Part shown: positions 45,401 to 54,228 of the stretch, in pieces
How the letters are laid out: each line of letters begins with the position of its first letter
Numbering within the stretch: position 1 is the stretch's first letter
Assembly (NCBI GenBank): GCA_965279735.1
Contig: OZ257260.1
Coordinates: forward strand, 3,596,001 to 3,660,000
Direction of reading: 5' to 3'
Origin: CAIUGU01 sp965279735
Lineage (GTDB): Bacteria > Pseudomonadota > Gammaproteobacteria > Steroidobacterales > Steroidobacteraceae
DNA: 64,000 nucleotides
Notes under the pieces: model-generated
The model's input: the letters and a program-made list of their open reading frames with translations, nothing else
What the model was told of the DNA's origin: nothing
Databases searched by the model: none
Program-made: the position numbers and the translations under genes

Positions 45401-46929
45401 ACATCTATTCGATTGAGGACCTTGCCCAGCTCATCTTCGACCTGAAGCAGGTGAATCCGCAGGCGCTAGTCTCGGTCAAGCTCGTGGCTGAGCCGGGTGT
45501 GGGCACGGTGGCAGCAGGCGTCGCCAAGGCCTACGCCGATCTGATCACGATTTCCGGCCATGACGGCGGCACGGGTGCGAGCCCGATCAGTTCCATCAAG
45601 TACGCAGGGACGCCGTGGGAATTGGGCCTCGCGGAAACCCACCAGACACTGCGTCTCAATGACATGCGGCATCGCGTGCGCCTGCAGACGGATGGCGGCC
45701 TCAAGACCGGCCTCGACGTCGTGAAGGCAGCGATCATCGGCGCGGAGAGTTTCGGCTTCGGTACAGCGCCCATGGTGGCGCTGGGCTGCAAGTATCTGCG
45801 CATCTGTCATCTAAACAACTGCGCGACGGGCGTTGCCACCCAGCACAAGCTGCTGCGGCAGAAGTTCTTCATCGGCCTGCCAGAGATGGTGATGAACTAT
45901 TTCCGTTTTGTCGCCGAAGAATGCCGCGAGATCATGGCGGGCCTCGGCGTGCGGACCATGGCCGAACTGATCGGACAGGTCGAGCTGCTGACCATCCGCG
46001 AAGGCGAGACACCGAAACAGCGCCGGCTTGATCTGCGCCCGATCCTTTCGGATTCAGGTCTGGGCAACACCAAACCGCAGTTCTGCATCGATGAGCGCAA
46101 CGCGCCGTTCGACAAGGGGCTCCTTGCCGAGAAGATGGTTGTCGATGCATTGCCCGTCATCGAGAAGGCCAGCGGTGGCACGTTCGAATACGAGGTGAGC
46201 AACTTCAACCGGTCGATCGGCGCACGACTGTCGGGCGAGATTGCCCGTCGTCATGGCAACTATGGCATGAAGGACGCGCCCCTCGTCGTGAAGCTGCGCG
46301 GTGCTGTCGGCCAGAGCTTCGGCGTCTGGAACGCCGGTGGCCTGCATATGTATCTCGAAGGCGATGCCAACGATTACGTCGGCAAGGGCATGGCGGCGGG
46401 CAAGCTCGTGCTGCGTCCAGACCGGAATGCGAAGTTCGTGGCGCGCGAGTCGATCATCATGGGCAATACCTGCCTGTACGGTGCGACCGGCGGTGTACTG
46501 TATGCCGCGGGACAGGCGGGCGAACGCTTTGCGGTGCGCAACTCCGGCGCCATCGCAGTCGTTGAAGGCGCAGGCGATCATTGTTGCGAGTACATGACCG
46601 GCGGTGTCGTGACAGTGCTCGGCCGCACCGGCGTCAACTTCGGCGCGGGGTTCACCGGCGGCTTCGCCTATGTCCTCGATCTCGACCGCGATTTCGTCGA
46701 CCGCTACAACCACGAGCTGATCGACATCCATCGCATCACGCCTGAAGGCATGGAATCGCATCTCCAGCATCTGCGCAGCCTGATCGAACAGCATGTGGCC
46801 GAAACCGGCAGCGTATGGGGCGAACAGATCCTCAACGATTTCCGTTCCTACATCGGCAAGTTCTGGGTCGTGAAGCCGAAGGCGGCCGAAATCGATTCGC
46901 TGATCGAGAACCTGCGGCGCGCCGCCTGA
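42430..46929 (+). CDS. gltB: Glutamate synthase large subunit, copy 2 (E. coli-like type)
   Basis: 1499 residues from ATG 42430, with GAGG 5 nt upstream; an upstream in-frame start at 42403 would add 9 residues. The amidotransferase nucleophile is Cys30 (KDSCGFGLIASM), then HRGAVATDGKTGDGCGLML, like E. coli GltB. The 3Fe-4S ligands are in CKYLRICHLNNC, and the C-terminal glucan-like beta-helix follows. It is a different subtype from the 14178 copy and has its own promoter and leader. gltD2 begins 39 bp after the stop. Confidence 0.97.
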   Translation: MGARTESTTLNLGERGDIGLYRAAYEKDSCGFGLIASMDDQASHWLVQTAVQALTRLTHRGAVATDGKTGDGCGLMLKKPEGFLRAAAKEAGIAIGPLFTAGNVLLNSDAGLAARARKVLEEELVREGVEPVGWRVLPTDISVCGEQALKTLPRFEQIYVNAAADMDEAGFNRKLFMARRRAEKLLHDDPVFYVPSLSTISLVYKGMVMPQHLVEFYRDLADERMTSSVAIFHQRFSTNTMPQWRLAHPFRFLAHNGEINTVEGNRSWAYARGPIFKSPLLPDLGDVLPLVSMHGSDSQSLDNMLEVLLMGGLDVMHAMRLLIPPAWQTVDSIDPDLRAFYEYHVTHMEPWDGPAGVVLTDGRYAACTLDRNGLRPARWVITDNRHLTIASETGVWDYKPEQVVKKGKLGPGEMIALDLTSGEFLDTRRIDDLLKNRYPYKQWLKQGVRYLEQDLIDPALAAEPMDRETLATYQKMFNITAEERDEIIRALAVDESEAVGSMGDDTPMPVLSHKIRSLYDYFRQQFAQVTNPPIDPLREALVMSLQTQIGPEANVFTPKPQHAKHVVLNSPVLSQRKLRQLMAMEAEGISHEFLDLQYPESGQLKDAIVAVCDKAEAAARAGKLVLLLSDRYLKKDMLPIHALLATGAVHHRLVEKGLRCKCNIVVETGTARDPHHFACLIGYGATAVYPYMAYQTLFDMLRKSAPAMDSDTRAELGRSYRRGIRKGLFKIMSKMGISTVASYRSGQLFEIVGLSTEIVDLCFRGTVSRIEGAAFEDLENDQKMLAIRARNPKSAVDQGGLHKFVHGGEYHMYNPDVIATLQSAVASGDYEIYKQFAAIVNERPVAALRDLFALKTGRAAVPIAEVESVEKILMRFDSAGMSLGALSPEAHEALAIAMNRLGARSNSGEGGEDPSRYGNEKNSKIKQVASGRFGVTPEYLVSAEVLQIKVSQGAKPGEGGQLPGHKVNEMIAKLRFARAGVGLISPPPHHDIYSIEDLAQLIFDLKQVNPQALVSVKLVAEPGVGTVAAGVAKAYADLITISGHDGGTGASPISSIKYAGTPWELGLAETHQTLRLNDMRHRVRLQTDGGLKTGLDVVKAAIIGAESFGFGTAPMVALGCKYLRICHLNNCATGVATQHKLLRQKFFIGLPEMVMNYFRFVAEECREIMAGLGVRTMAELIGQVELLTIREGETPKQRRLDLRPILSDSGLGNTKPQFCIDERNAPFDKGLLAEKMVVDALPVIEKASGGTFEYEVSNFNRSIGARLSGEIARRHGNYGMKDAPLVVKLRGAVGQSFGVWNAGGLHMYLEGDANDYVGKGMAAGKLVLRPDRNAKFVARESIIMGNTCLYGATGGVLYAAGQAGERFAVRNSGAIAVVEGAGDHCCEYMTGGVVTVLGRTGVNFGAGFTGGFAYVLDLDRDFVDRYNHELIDIHRITPEGMESHLQHLRSLIEQHVAETGSVWGEQILNDFRSYIGKFWVVKPKAAEIDSLIENLRRAA

Positions 46930-46968
46930 TCGAACCCTATCCACAGTTACCCGCTGACTGCTCCAAGC

Positions 46969-48375
46969 ATGGCCGACAAGAATCTCCAGTTCCTCGACAT
47001 TCCCCGGCGCGATCCGGAGAAGCTGCCCCTCGACGTTCGCACTTCGCAGTTCGTCGAGATCTACGAGCAGTTCAATCCCGACGGCGCCGCCAGCCAGGCA
47101 GGCCGGTGCCTGTCCTGCGGCAATCCGTTCTGCGAATGGAAATGTCCGGTCCACAACTACATTCCCAACTGGCTGAAGCTGATCCAGGACGGCAAGCTGT
47201 TTGAAGCTGCAGAGCTCTCACACCGGACGAATTCGCTGCCGGAAGTGTGCGGCCGTATCTGTCCGCAGGATCGCCTGTGCGAAGGCGCGTGCACGTTGAA
47301 CGATGGCCATGGTGCGGTGACGATCGGTTCGATCGAGAAATACATCACCGATGAAGCCCTGAAGCAGGGCTGGCGTCCGGACATGTCCGGCGTGGTTGCG
47401 ACCGGCAAGCGCGTGGCAATCGTCGGCGCAGGTCCCGCGGGACTCGGTTGTGCGGACATTCTCGTGCGCAACGGCGTCGAGCCTGTCGTGTTCGACCGCT
47501 ATTCAAAGATCGGTGGACTGCTGACGTTCGGTATTCCGCCGTTCAAGCTGGACAAGGAGATCGTCGAGACACGCCGCGAGATCATGGAAGGCATGGGCGT
47601 GAAATTCGAGCTGGGCGTCGAGATCGGGCGCGATGTGTCGTTCGCGAAACTGCTCAAGGATTTTGACGCAGTGTTCCTTGGCACAGGAACCTACACTTAC
47701 GTGAAGGGCGGTTTTCCCGGTGAAGACCTCCCTGGTGTCTACGAGGCACTGCCGTATCTCATCTCGAACATCAACCGCCATCTCGATCTGGGCAAGGAAG
47801 ATTTCGTCGACATGAAGGGCAAGCGTGTAGTGGTGCTGGGCGGCGGCGATACCGGCATGGACTGCAACCGGACTGCGATCCGCCAGGGCGCGGAGAGCGT
47901 CACGTGCACCTATCGCCGTGATGAAGCGAACATGCCGGGCTCACGTCGCGACTTCAAGAACAGCAAGGAAGAGGGCGTCGAGTTCCTCTTCAACCGCCAG
48001 CCGGTGGAGATCATCGGTTCAGGTCATGTCGAAGGCGTCAAGGTCGTCCAGACGCGACTCGGACCTCCCGGTCCGCGTGGCCGGCGCATGCCTGAAACGA
48101 TTCCGGGCTCGGAGGAGATCATTCCGGCCGATGCAGTGATCATCGCGTTCGGCTTCCTGCCGAGCCCAGCGAAGTGGTTCGAGGAGTCGAACATCGCGCT
48201 GCATGCGAACGGTCGCATCCGAGTTTCCGCGAATCCGAAGACCTCATTCCAGACGACGAATCCCAAAGTCTTCGCTGGTGGCGACAACGTCCGTGGCTCC
48301 GACCTCGTGGTCACCGCGGTGTTTGAAGGTCGGGAAGCTGCCAATGGCATTCTCGGCTATCTTGGGGTGAGCTGA
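46969..48375 (+). CDS. gltD: Glutamate synthase small subunit, copy 2 (E. coli-like type)
   Basis: 468 residues. E. coli-like N-terminus: CLSCGNPFCEWKCPVHNYIP and CGRICPQDRLCEGAC for the iron-sulfur clusters, FAD motif VAIVGAGPAGLGCAD and NADPH motif VVVLGGGDTGMDCNRTA. It partners with gltB2. Its 3' end overlaps, antisense, the last 65 bp of the convergent PAS-protein gene. Confidence 0.96.
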   Translation: MADKNLQFLDIPRRDPEKLPLDVRTSQFVEIYEQFNPDGAASQAGRCLSCGNPFCEWKCPVHNYIPNWLKLIQDGKLFEAAELSHRTNSLPEVCGRICPQDRLCEGACTLNDGHGAVTIGSIEKYITDEALKQGWRPDMSGVVATGKRVAIVGAGPAGLGCADILVRNGVEPVVFDRYSKIGGLLTFGIPPFKLDKEIVETRREIMEGMGVKFELGVEIGRDVSFAKLLKDFDAVFLGTGTYTYVKGGFPGEDLPGVYEALPYLISNINRHLDLGKEDFVDMKGKRVVVLGGGDTGMDCNRTAIRQGAESVTCTYRRDEANMPGSRRDFKNSKEEGVEFLFNRQPVEIIGSGHVEGVKVVQTRLGPPGPRGRRMPETIPGSEEIIPADAVIIAFGFLPSPAKWFEESNIALHANGRIRVSANPKTSFQTTNPKVFAGGDNVRGSDLVVTAVFEGREAANGILGYLGVS

Positions 48376-48862
48376 CCGGATCCTGGCCCGCAGCTTGCGC
48401 CTCATGCAGAGTGGTCTCGGCAGGCCTGTGTTCGGTGATGTCCAGCATCACGTTGAAAGCGCCAAGCAGTTTGCCTGCCGCATCGTGGACCGGATTGGCA
48501 TGCATCAGTACGCTGGTGCGTCTGCCATCAGGGCGGCCGATGACGAGTTTGCGTTCATTGAAGCCGAGTTCCTCGCGTAGCGCCTTCGCCATCCAGCTCT
48601 CTTCGTGCGCGACCGGCGCGCCGTCTTCCGCAGAAAACAACTCGTGTGAGCCGCAGAAAAGTTCCAGTGGATGGTTCAACTGTGGCGTGCGCCCCCAGAT
48701 CGCGACAGCTTGCCGGTTGTACGACGTGATCATGCCCCGCGCATCGCAGGTGTAAACGCCCACTGGCAGCTTGTCGAGCAGCCGTCGCAGCAGCAGGTCG
48801 TCGACATGCAGCACGGGATTCATCTGCATGATCTTTTCGATCATCGGCGGAAGTTCTGCCAT
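48311..48862 (-). CDS. PAS-domain protein
   Basis: 183 residues with one PAS domain (about 30-155): LPVGVYTCDARGMITSYNRQA, the VLMHANPVHDAAGKLLGA strand and the closing MLDITEHR. There is no kinase or output domain, and the C-terminal 30 residues are polar and probably disordered. It would be a sensor or adaptor. It follows the small receiver (48874) after 11 bp, so both likely come from the same transcript. Confidence 0.82.
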   Translation of the reverse strand: MAELPPMIEKIMQMNPVLHVDDLLLRRLLDKLPVGVYTCDARGMITSYNRQAVAIWGRTPQLNHPLELFCGSHELFSAEDGAPVAHEESWMAKALREELGFNERKLVIGRPDGRRTSVLMHANPVHDAAGKLLGAFNVMLDITEHRPAETTLHEAQAAGQDPVSSPQDSRECHWQLPDLQTPR

Positions 48863-48873
48863 GGTGCTCCCGG

Positions 48874-49257
48874 CTATTCCTGCGGGCGGGTGGATGGGCG
48901 AGGCGGTGCCGGAACGAAATGCGCGAGATAGTCCCGCAGCGATCGCAAGTCGTTCTTCTCGATGTAGGCACTGGCCCCAAGGATGGCGGCGCGGCGACGC
49001 AAGCCGGCATCATCGAGCTGGGTCACGATAACCACGTGCGCGTTGATGTCGTGACGCTTCAGCGCGCTGAGAGTGGTGAAGCCGTCGACGGAGTGCATGC
49101 GCAGATCGAGCGTAACCACGTCGGGTCGCACGACCGCGTATCGCGCCAGGCAATCGACGCCGTTGTCGCATTCGTGGATTTCGTGCACGAGAGGACTTGC
49201 GATCTCCCGAATGAGATCGCGCGTACCGGCATGATCATCGACGATCAGCAATTTCAT
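48874..49257 (-). CDS. Single-domain response regulator (receiver only)
   Basis: 127 residues forming only a CheY-like receiver: acidic Asp7/Asp8, phosphoacceptor Asp51 in VVTLDLRM, Thr in VIVTQLDD and Lys in YIEKND. There is a proline-rich C-terminal tail. It lies 11 bp upstream of the PAS gene and 113 bp downstream of the NarL-type regulator gene. It may act as a phosphate sink or relay for the neighbouring kinase; this is inference. Confidence 0.88.
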   Translation of the reverse strand: MKLLIVDDHAGTRDLIREIASPLVHEIHECDNGVDCLARYAVVRPDVVTLDLRMHSVDGFTTLSALKRHDINAHVVIVTQLDDAGLRRRAAILGASAYIEKNDLRSLRDYLAHFVPAPPRPSTRPQE

Positions 49258-49370
49258 GGACGGGCCCGTACCTTGAACAGTAGGGGCATCATCCGCGGGA
49301 GGTGCTTGCCGGTGAATCCGGCCCGCTACGGGAAAGCGCCTGCGGTCGCTACTTAGGGGATTGCCTTAAG

Positions 49371-50042
49371 TCAGGCGAGGCTGGACAGGGTGTCGCGATG
49401 TTCCAGTGCGAACTGCAGCAGGCTGTTGCTGCCTTTGAGTCCCAGCTTGCTGCTGATGTTGGCGCGATGGGTTTCGATGGTCCGCGGGCTGACGTCCAGT
49501 TCCTGCGCGATTTCCTTGGTGCTTTTCTTCTCGGCAATGCGCTTCAGGATCCTGCGTTCTGCAGTCGTGAGATCGGCGAGTCCCGGCTGGTGGTTCGTCA
49601 GCAAGTCCACGCGCTCGTTGCGCCGTAGCAGGTAGGCAGTGAGTGATGGGCTGACGTAGGGATCCCCCGCAGCTACCGCGACAAGGCAGGCAACGATTTC
49701 CGTCGCCGCGTTTTCCTTCAGGACATAGCCGCCGATGCCGAGGTTCATGGCGCGATTGAAGGCCTGCTCGTCCTTCAGCATCGTGAGCACGACGCACCGC
49801 GTATCCGGTGACCGCTCGCGGAGGATTGCCGCGACGTCGAGTCCGGTCATGTCGGGGAGGTTGATATCGAGGACGGCCAGTTCGGGCTTGTGGCTGCCGA
49901 TGAGCTCGATGGCTTCCTTGCCGGTAGCGGCCTCACCAATGAGTTCGAATCGCTGGTCCTCGAGCACAACCTGTTTCAGCCCTTGGCGGAACAGGGGGTG
50001 GTCATCGACGATCGCAATCCGGATTCTCGCGGTGGCTGTCAT
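49371..50042 (-). CDS. NarL/FixJ-type response regulator
   Basis: 223 residues. Receiver domain 1-120 with Asp13/Asp14, phosphoacceptor Asp59 in LAVLDINLPDMTG, and Lys in GGYVLKENAA. The C-terminal LuxR-type HTH contains LTTAERRILKRIAEKKSTKEIAQEL and VSPRTIETHRANISSKLGLK. It would bind DNA as a phosphorylated dimer. It overlaps the kinase gene by 4 bp, so the two form an operonic two-component pair. Confidence 0.95.
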   Translation of the reverse strand: MTATARIRIAIVDDHPLFRQGLKQVVLEDQRFELIGEAATGKEAIELIGSHKPELAVLDINLPDMTGLDVAAILRERSPDTRCVVLTMLKDEQAFNRAMNLGIGGYVLKENAATEIVACLVAVAAGDPYVSPSLTAYLLRRNERVDLLTNHQPGLADLTTAERRILKRIAEKKSTKEIAQELDVSPRTIETHRANISSKLGLKGSNSLLQFALEHRDTLSSLA

Positions 50043-52207
50043 GAGGGCTGGGCCTGAAGGTTGTCCGTAACCGCGTCCGCAATTTCCCGTAGCGGAAATT
50101 CAATGACGATCTGCGTGCCGTGCCCGGGCTCGCTCGTGAGACTGAATACGCCGTCCAGCATGTGCGTGCGTTCCACGATGCTTGTCAGGCCAAGGCCATT
50201 TAAAGGAATTCCCTGCGCGTCGAAGCCCTGGCCATCGTCACTCATACTGAGACGCACGCAACGGATGTCCCGTTCCACCGATATCCTGCCGGAAGTGGCC
50301 TGTGAATGCTTCAGCATGTTGGACAGCCCTTCCTGCACGATGCGGTAGAGATGGGTCGACGACTCCCCTGGAAACAGGTCATCCACGTCTTCGAGCTCAT
50401 ACTCGAGCCGGATCGAGGTCGATTGCGCAGTCTGGTCCAGCAGTCCCCGCAGCGACTGGGTCAGCCCTAGCTGTTCGATGTGAACCGGCCGCAATGACTG
50501 CACGAGTCCGCGCAATTCGCCAATGGAAGTCACTGCGAGGTCCACGATCGAATTCAGGTGAGCGAGCGCAACGGCGGACTTCTCGCCTTCGAGGGCCATT
50601 GCGGCGCGGTTCTTGATCAACGACAGGCTCTGGCCGAGACCGTCATGCAGATCGTTCGCCAGGCGCTTGCGTTCCTGCTCCTGCGCCGTCAGCAGGTGCT
50701 GTGCGAATTCCTCCCGGGTCCTGAGTTCGGCTTCACGCGCGACGCGCAACGATTCCTCCGCGTGCTTGCGTTGGGTGATATCCATCACGGTGCCCAGCAT
50801 GTACCCGGAATCACCGTCCTGACCACGTTCGGCGCGGCCCCTTGCCTCCACCCACCTGATGTCGCCGTCCGGACGGATGACCCGATACTCCGCGAAATAG
50901 TCGCTGCCAGCATCGTTGCGGGCCTGATCGATCCTTTGCGTCACCAACGCGCGGTCCTCGGGGTAGATGATGTCCAGCGCAGCATCAAGCGTGGACGGCA
51001 GCCCTGCTGCAGGCAACCCGTGCACCAGATGGGCATTGCCTGACCAGCGGAGGCTGCGACTTGCGTAGTGCAGTTCCCAGCTCGATATCCGTGCGGCTTC
51101 CATCGTGCTGCGCAGGCGCAATTCACTGGTCTTCAATGCTCTTTGCAAACGGACGATGTCCGTGACATCCGTCGAGATGCCGCCCAGAACACGGGTCGCT
51201 CCGTCGAAGCCGGGAATCGGAAACTTGAGTGAAGAGTAGATCCGCGCCTCGTCACTCCGCGGCGAGCTCGCTTCCTCGAACTCCAGAAGTTTGCCCTCCG
51301 CAAATACGCGCTGGTCGTTGCTGCGATAGACCGAGGCGACTTCCGGCTGGAAGATCTCAAGATCAGTCTTGCCGAGGCTGTCCTCGGACCGCCGCTGGAA
51401 CTGGTCCAGCCAGTAGCGATTCACGAATACGTATCTGCCTGCCCTGTCCTTCATGAAGACATACGCAGGGACGTTGTCGACGAGCGCGCGCAGCTGCGTC
51501 TTGACTGCTTCAAGTTGCCGCCGCAATGAAAACGAAGTCATCAGGAGCAGGATCAGAAATGCGAATTCGGCCAGATGCCATTCGTATACAAAAGCCCTCG
51601 ACTCGAGTCCGTGGCTGTCGAGGATGAGCAGCAGGACGATCAGCGGCAGGGCGGTGAATGCAATGGCAAGCTCGATCGCCTCACGTCGCCGGCCTCGGCG
51701 ATAGTCGATGCGGCACGCATTGAGTGCGGTGAGATACACCGCCAGGTGCAGCAGCCAGATGAATTCAAGCCACAGCGGAGCAGGGTCGGCGTAAGTCCGT
51801 TCGGGTACCGGTCCGAGTACCGGCAGGATGGGGAACGAGATGCCGTCTGGTGCAAGGCCATTCGCCACGAACGGCACTGCGTAGGCCGCAACAAAGGCAG
51901 CACACAGGAATGAAGGGATGGCCGGTGCCTGCGCCCGCACGAAAAGAATGAAGACGACCTGGAAGAGAATGGCAAATGCGGTGCGCCAACGGATAGCCGT
52001 GACCAGGGACTCGGGAGAAGGTGCGAGGTTTGCCAGGAGATTGCTGATGACATAGGCCGCAGCGACGCAGCACAGCACGCTGAAAAGGCGCTGCACCAGT
52101 TCCCTGCTGCCCAGCGCATGCATGATGCCGGCATACAGGAAGACACCAGCCATTGCCGCCAACAGGTAGTTCAATGCGTCACCTAAGGCTTGCCTCGAAA
52201 TTCGCAC
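50039..52207 (-). CDS. Membrane histidine kinase with PAS domains (HisKA_3 type)
   Basis: 722 residues from GTG 52207. The N-terminal 230 residues have about seven transmembrane helices, followed by two PAS/PAC domains (about 235-360 and 365-490), a dimerisation helix with phosphorylated His in RLANDLHDGLGQSLS, and an HATPase domain with DDGQGF and GLGLTSIVERTHML. This is the NarX/DegS-like family that pairs with NarL-type regulators, matching its downstream partner. The membrane domain is not a known MASE type that I can name. Signal unknown. Confidence 0.92.
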   Translation of the reverse strand: MRISRQALGDALNYLLAAMAGVFLYAGIMHALGSRELVQRLFSVLCCVAAAYVISNLLANLAPSPESLVTAIRWRTAFAILFQVVFILFVRAQAPAIPSFLCAAFVAAYAVPFVANGLAPDGISFPILPVLGPVPERTYADPAPLWLEFIWLLHLAVYLTALNACRIDYRRGRRREAIELAIAFTALPLIVLLLILDSHGLESRAFVYEWHLAEFAFLILLLMTSFSLRRQLEAVKTQLRALVDNVPAYVFMKDRAGRYVFVNRYWLDQFQRRSEDSLGKTDLEIFQPEVASVYRSNDQRVFAEGKLLEFEEASSPRSDEARIYSSLKFPIPGFDGATRVLGGISTDVTDIVRLQRALKTSELRLRSTMEAARISSWELHYASRSLRWSGNAHLVHGLPAAGLPSTLDAALDIIYPEDRALVTQRIDQARNDAGSDYFAEYRVIRPDGDIRWVEARGRAERGQDGDSGYMLGTVMDITQRKHAEESLRVAREAELRTREEFAQHLLTAQEQERKRLANDLHDGLGQSLSLIKNRAAMALEGEKSAVALAHLNSIVDLAVTSIGELRGLVQSLRPVHIEQLGLTQSLRGLLDQTAQSTSIRLEYELEDVDDLFPGESSTHLYRIVQEGLSNMLKHSQATSGRISVERDIRCVRLSMSDDGQGFDAQGIPLNGLGLTSIVERTHMLDGVFSLTSEPGHGTQIVIEFPLREIADAVTDNLQAQPS

Positions 52208-52320
52208 CGGACAACGCGTATTCCGCGGCGGATTATGCGCCAGTGTTGGCGTTTGCCGACATACGGAAGCGGCAACGGGCGGGTATCATCGGCGCCCGTC
52301 AATCTCTGGAGACAGATCCG

Positions 52321-52992
52321 ATGCGAACATGGACCCGGGTAACAGGAATTGCCGCTATCGCTGTGCTGGCTGCTGCCGGCTGCACGACCGTCAATCCGTA
52401 CACACGGGAAAGCCAGACCAGCAAGGCTGCTACCGGCGCGGCAATTGGCGCGGCAGTAGGTGCTGTAGCTGGTGTTCTGACCGGTGACAATTCACGCGAG
52501 CGCCGTCAGCGGGCGCTGCTCGGTGCAGGACTCGGCGGACTGACAGGCGGCGGAGTCGGCTACTACATGGATGTCCAGGAAGCGAAGCTGCGCAAGCAGC
52601 TGGAAGGCACCGGTGTCAGCGTCGCTCGCAGCGGCGACGAAATCACGCTGAACATGCCTAGCAACGTAACCTTCGCCAGCAACAGTGCGGATCTCAATTC
52701 GCAGTTCTTCGGTACGCTCGATTCAGTCGTGCTCGTATTGAAGGAGTACGACAAGACCCTGGTTGACGTCCTCGGGCACACCGACAACACCGGCAGCCTC
52801 GAGTTGAACCAGCAGCTCTCCCAGCGGCGGGCCGCCACAGTGGGCGCGTATCTGGTCAGTCGTGGTGTGGTAGCGGGTCGTGTGGTCCAGCAGGGCTTCG
52901 GCTATTCGCGGCCGATTGCCACGAATGACACTCCCGAAGGCCGCGCAGCCAATCGCCGTGTCGAGATCGTGCTGAGTCCGATCACGCAATAA
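52321..52992 (+). CDS. OmpA-family lipoprotein (YiaD-like)
   Basis: 223 residues from ATG 52321 (GGAGA upstream). Lipobox LAAAGC (Cys21). A glycine-zipper region (about 36-85, GAAIGAAVGAVAG and GAGLGGLTGGGVGYYMD) resembles the YiaD N-terminus. The C-terminal OmpA domain has VLGHTDNTGSLELN and LSQRRAATV and ends ANRRVEIVLSP, for binding peptidoglycan diaminopimelate. It anchors the outer membrane to the cell wall. A strong terminator follows. Confidence 0.93.
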   Translation: MRTWTRVTGIAAIAVLAAAGCTTVNPYTRESQTSKAATGAAIGAAVGAVAGVLTGDNSRERRQRALLGAGLGGLTGGGVGYYMDVQEAKLRKQLEGTGVSVARSGDEITLNMPSNVTFASNSADLNSQFFGTLDSVVLVLKEYDKTLVDVLGHTDNTGSLELNQQLSQRRAATVGAYLVSRGVVAGRVVQQGFGYSRPIATNDTPEGRAANRRVEIVLSPITQ

Positions 52993-53010
52993 GTTTTGGT
53001 CTGAAAGAGA

Positions 53011-53045
53011 AAGGCCGGCCCGCTTGCGCGGACCGGCCTTTTTAT
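53011..53045 (+). terminator. Rho-independent terminator after the OmpA-like lipoprotein gene
   Basis: AAGGCCGGCC pairs with GACCGGCCTT (9 of 10 bases, GC-rich) across a loop containing CGCTTGCGCG, followed by TTTTTATT. It can also serve the convergent rpoH transcript, giving a bidirectional signal. Confidence 0.8.
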
Positions 53046-53080
53046 TGTTGGCCGCTACCGAGGGGCTGCTGCAGGTCGAT

Positions 53081-53977
53081 TCAATTGGCGGGTTCGGCCA
53101 CAAGTTCGCGCAGCTTCCTGATGGCATGCGCTTCGATCTGGCGGATACGCTCGGCCGATACGCCAAACTGGTCAGCCAGTTCATGGAGTGTCGACTTCTT
53201 GTCCGTCATCCAGCGACTGCGCAGGATCTGCTGGCTGCGTTCGTCCAGAGTCCCGAGGGCAGTCGCCACGCGGTCCGCCGAATCTTCCTCCCACTGCTCC
53301 TGCTCGACGGCAACCGCGGGGTCTGCCGACGGATGTGGCAGGTACGCTGACGGGGAGTAAACGTTGTCCTCGTCATCGGTATCCGGCGCAGGGTCGAAAG
53401 CCACGTCCCTGGACGTCAGCCGCTGTTCCATCTCCGTCACTTCGGCGGCACTGACACCGAGGTCTCGTGCGACCGCTTGCGTTTCAGCTTCCGTCAGCCA
53501 GCCGAGGCCTTTCTTGAAGCGGCGCAGGTTGAAGAACAGCTTGCGCTGGGCCTTCGTCGTCGCAACTTTTACGAGCCGCCAGTTACGCAATACGTACTCG
53601 TGGATCTCCGCGCGGATCCAGTGAACGGCGAAGGAAACCAGGCGCACATCCATCGACGGGTCAAAGCGCTTGACCGCTTTCATGAGCCCGACGTTGCCTT
53701 CCTGGATCAGGTCGCCGACGGGCAGGCCATACCCTGAATAGCCGCGGGCGATATGCACCACGAAACGCAGGTGCGAGAGCACGAGCTCACGGGCGGCCTC
53801 CAGGTCGTTTCCCTCGTGGAAGCGGTTTGCGAGCGCGCGTTCGGCTTCCCGGGTCAGCACCGGAATCTGGGAGACGCGGTCCACGTAGGCATCGAGGCTG
53901 CCGATCGGGCCAGCCAGAATGCGATCGGAATTCATGCCGGGCATTACCGGCGTAGCAATGGTGAGGGCGGTAGTCAT
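53081..53977 (-). CDS. rpoH: RNA polymerase sigma factor sigma-32
   Basis: 298 residues from ATG 53977; the frame is open upstream to 54040 without a good start. Region 2 is seen in GDLIQEGNVGLMKAVKRFDP, the RpoH-specific box is QRKLFFNLRRFKKG, and region 4 HTH is STLHELADQFGVSAERIRQIE. It directs transcription of chaperone and protease genes after heat shock. It lies downstream of ftsX, the same order as in E. coli, and its leader contains a perfect CIRCE element. A purine-rich GGGGAGG is 12 nt before the ATG, a long spacing, so translational control is possible. Confidence 0.96.
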   Translation of the reverse strand: MTTALTIATPVMPGMNSDRILAGPIGSLDAYVDRVSQIPVLTREAERALANRFHEGNDLEAARELVLSHLRFVVHIARGYSGYGLPVGDLIQEGNVGLMKAVKRFDPSMDVRLVSFAVHWIRAEIHEYVLRNWRLVKVATTKAQRKLFFNLRRFKKGLGWLTEAETQAVARDLGVSAAEVTEMEQRLTSRDVAFDPAPDTDDEDNVYSPSAYLPHPSADPAVAVEQEQWEEDSADRVATALGTLDERSQQILRSRWMTDKKSTLHELADQFGVSAERIRQIEAHAIRKLRELVAEPAN

Positions 53978-54027
53978 GATCTGTTCAAAACCTCCCCAGG
54001 TAGGTCTGCATTTATCGTGGAACGAGC

Positions 54028-54054
54028 TTAGCACTCGCATCCTTTGAGTGCTAA
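54028..54054 (-). promoter_or_regulatory. CIRCE element (HrcA operator) in front of rpoH
   Basis: TTAGCACTC-N9-GAGTGCTAA is a perfect match to the CIRCE consensus, 51 bp upstream of the rpoH ATG. A possible -10 (TATTAG) with -35 (TTACCG) at 17-bp spacing overlaps its edge on the minus strand. Repression by HrcA is the expected effect. hrcA itself is not in this window. Confidence 0.85.
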
Positions 54055-54228
54055 TAACGAGCTGAAGTTCAAACGGTAACGATGGTTATCGATCCGGCTT
54101 GGGGAAGGTTGCCAGCACTTTTTCTGAGCTTTTCTTAATTGTTATGAAAGCACGGATTTTCTATTAAATTTATGCAGTTCAATAAGAATATTTTAATGAA
54201 AGGGCGGACTTACTCATCCCGCTCCCAA

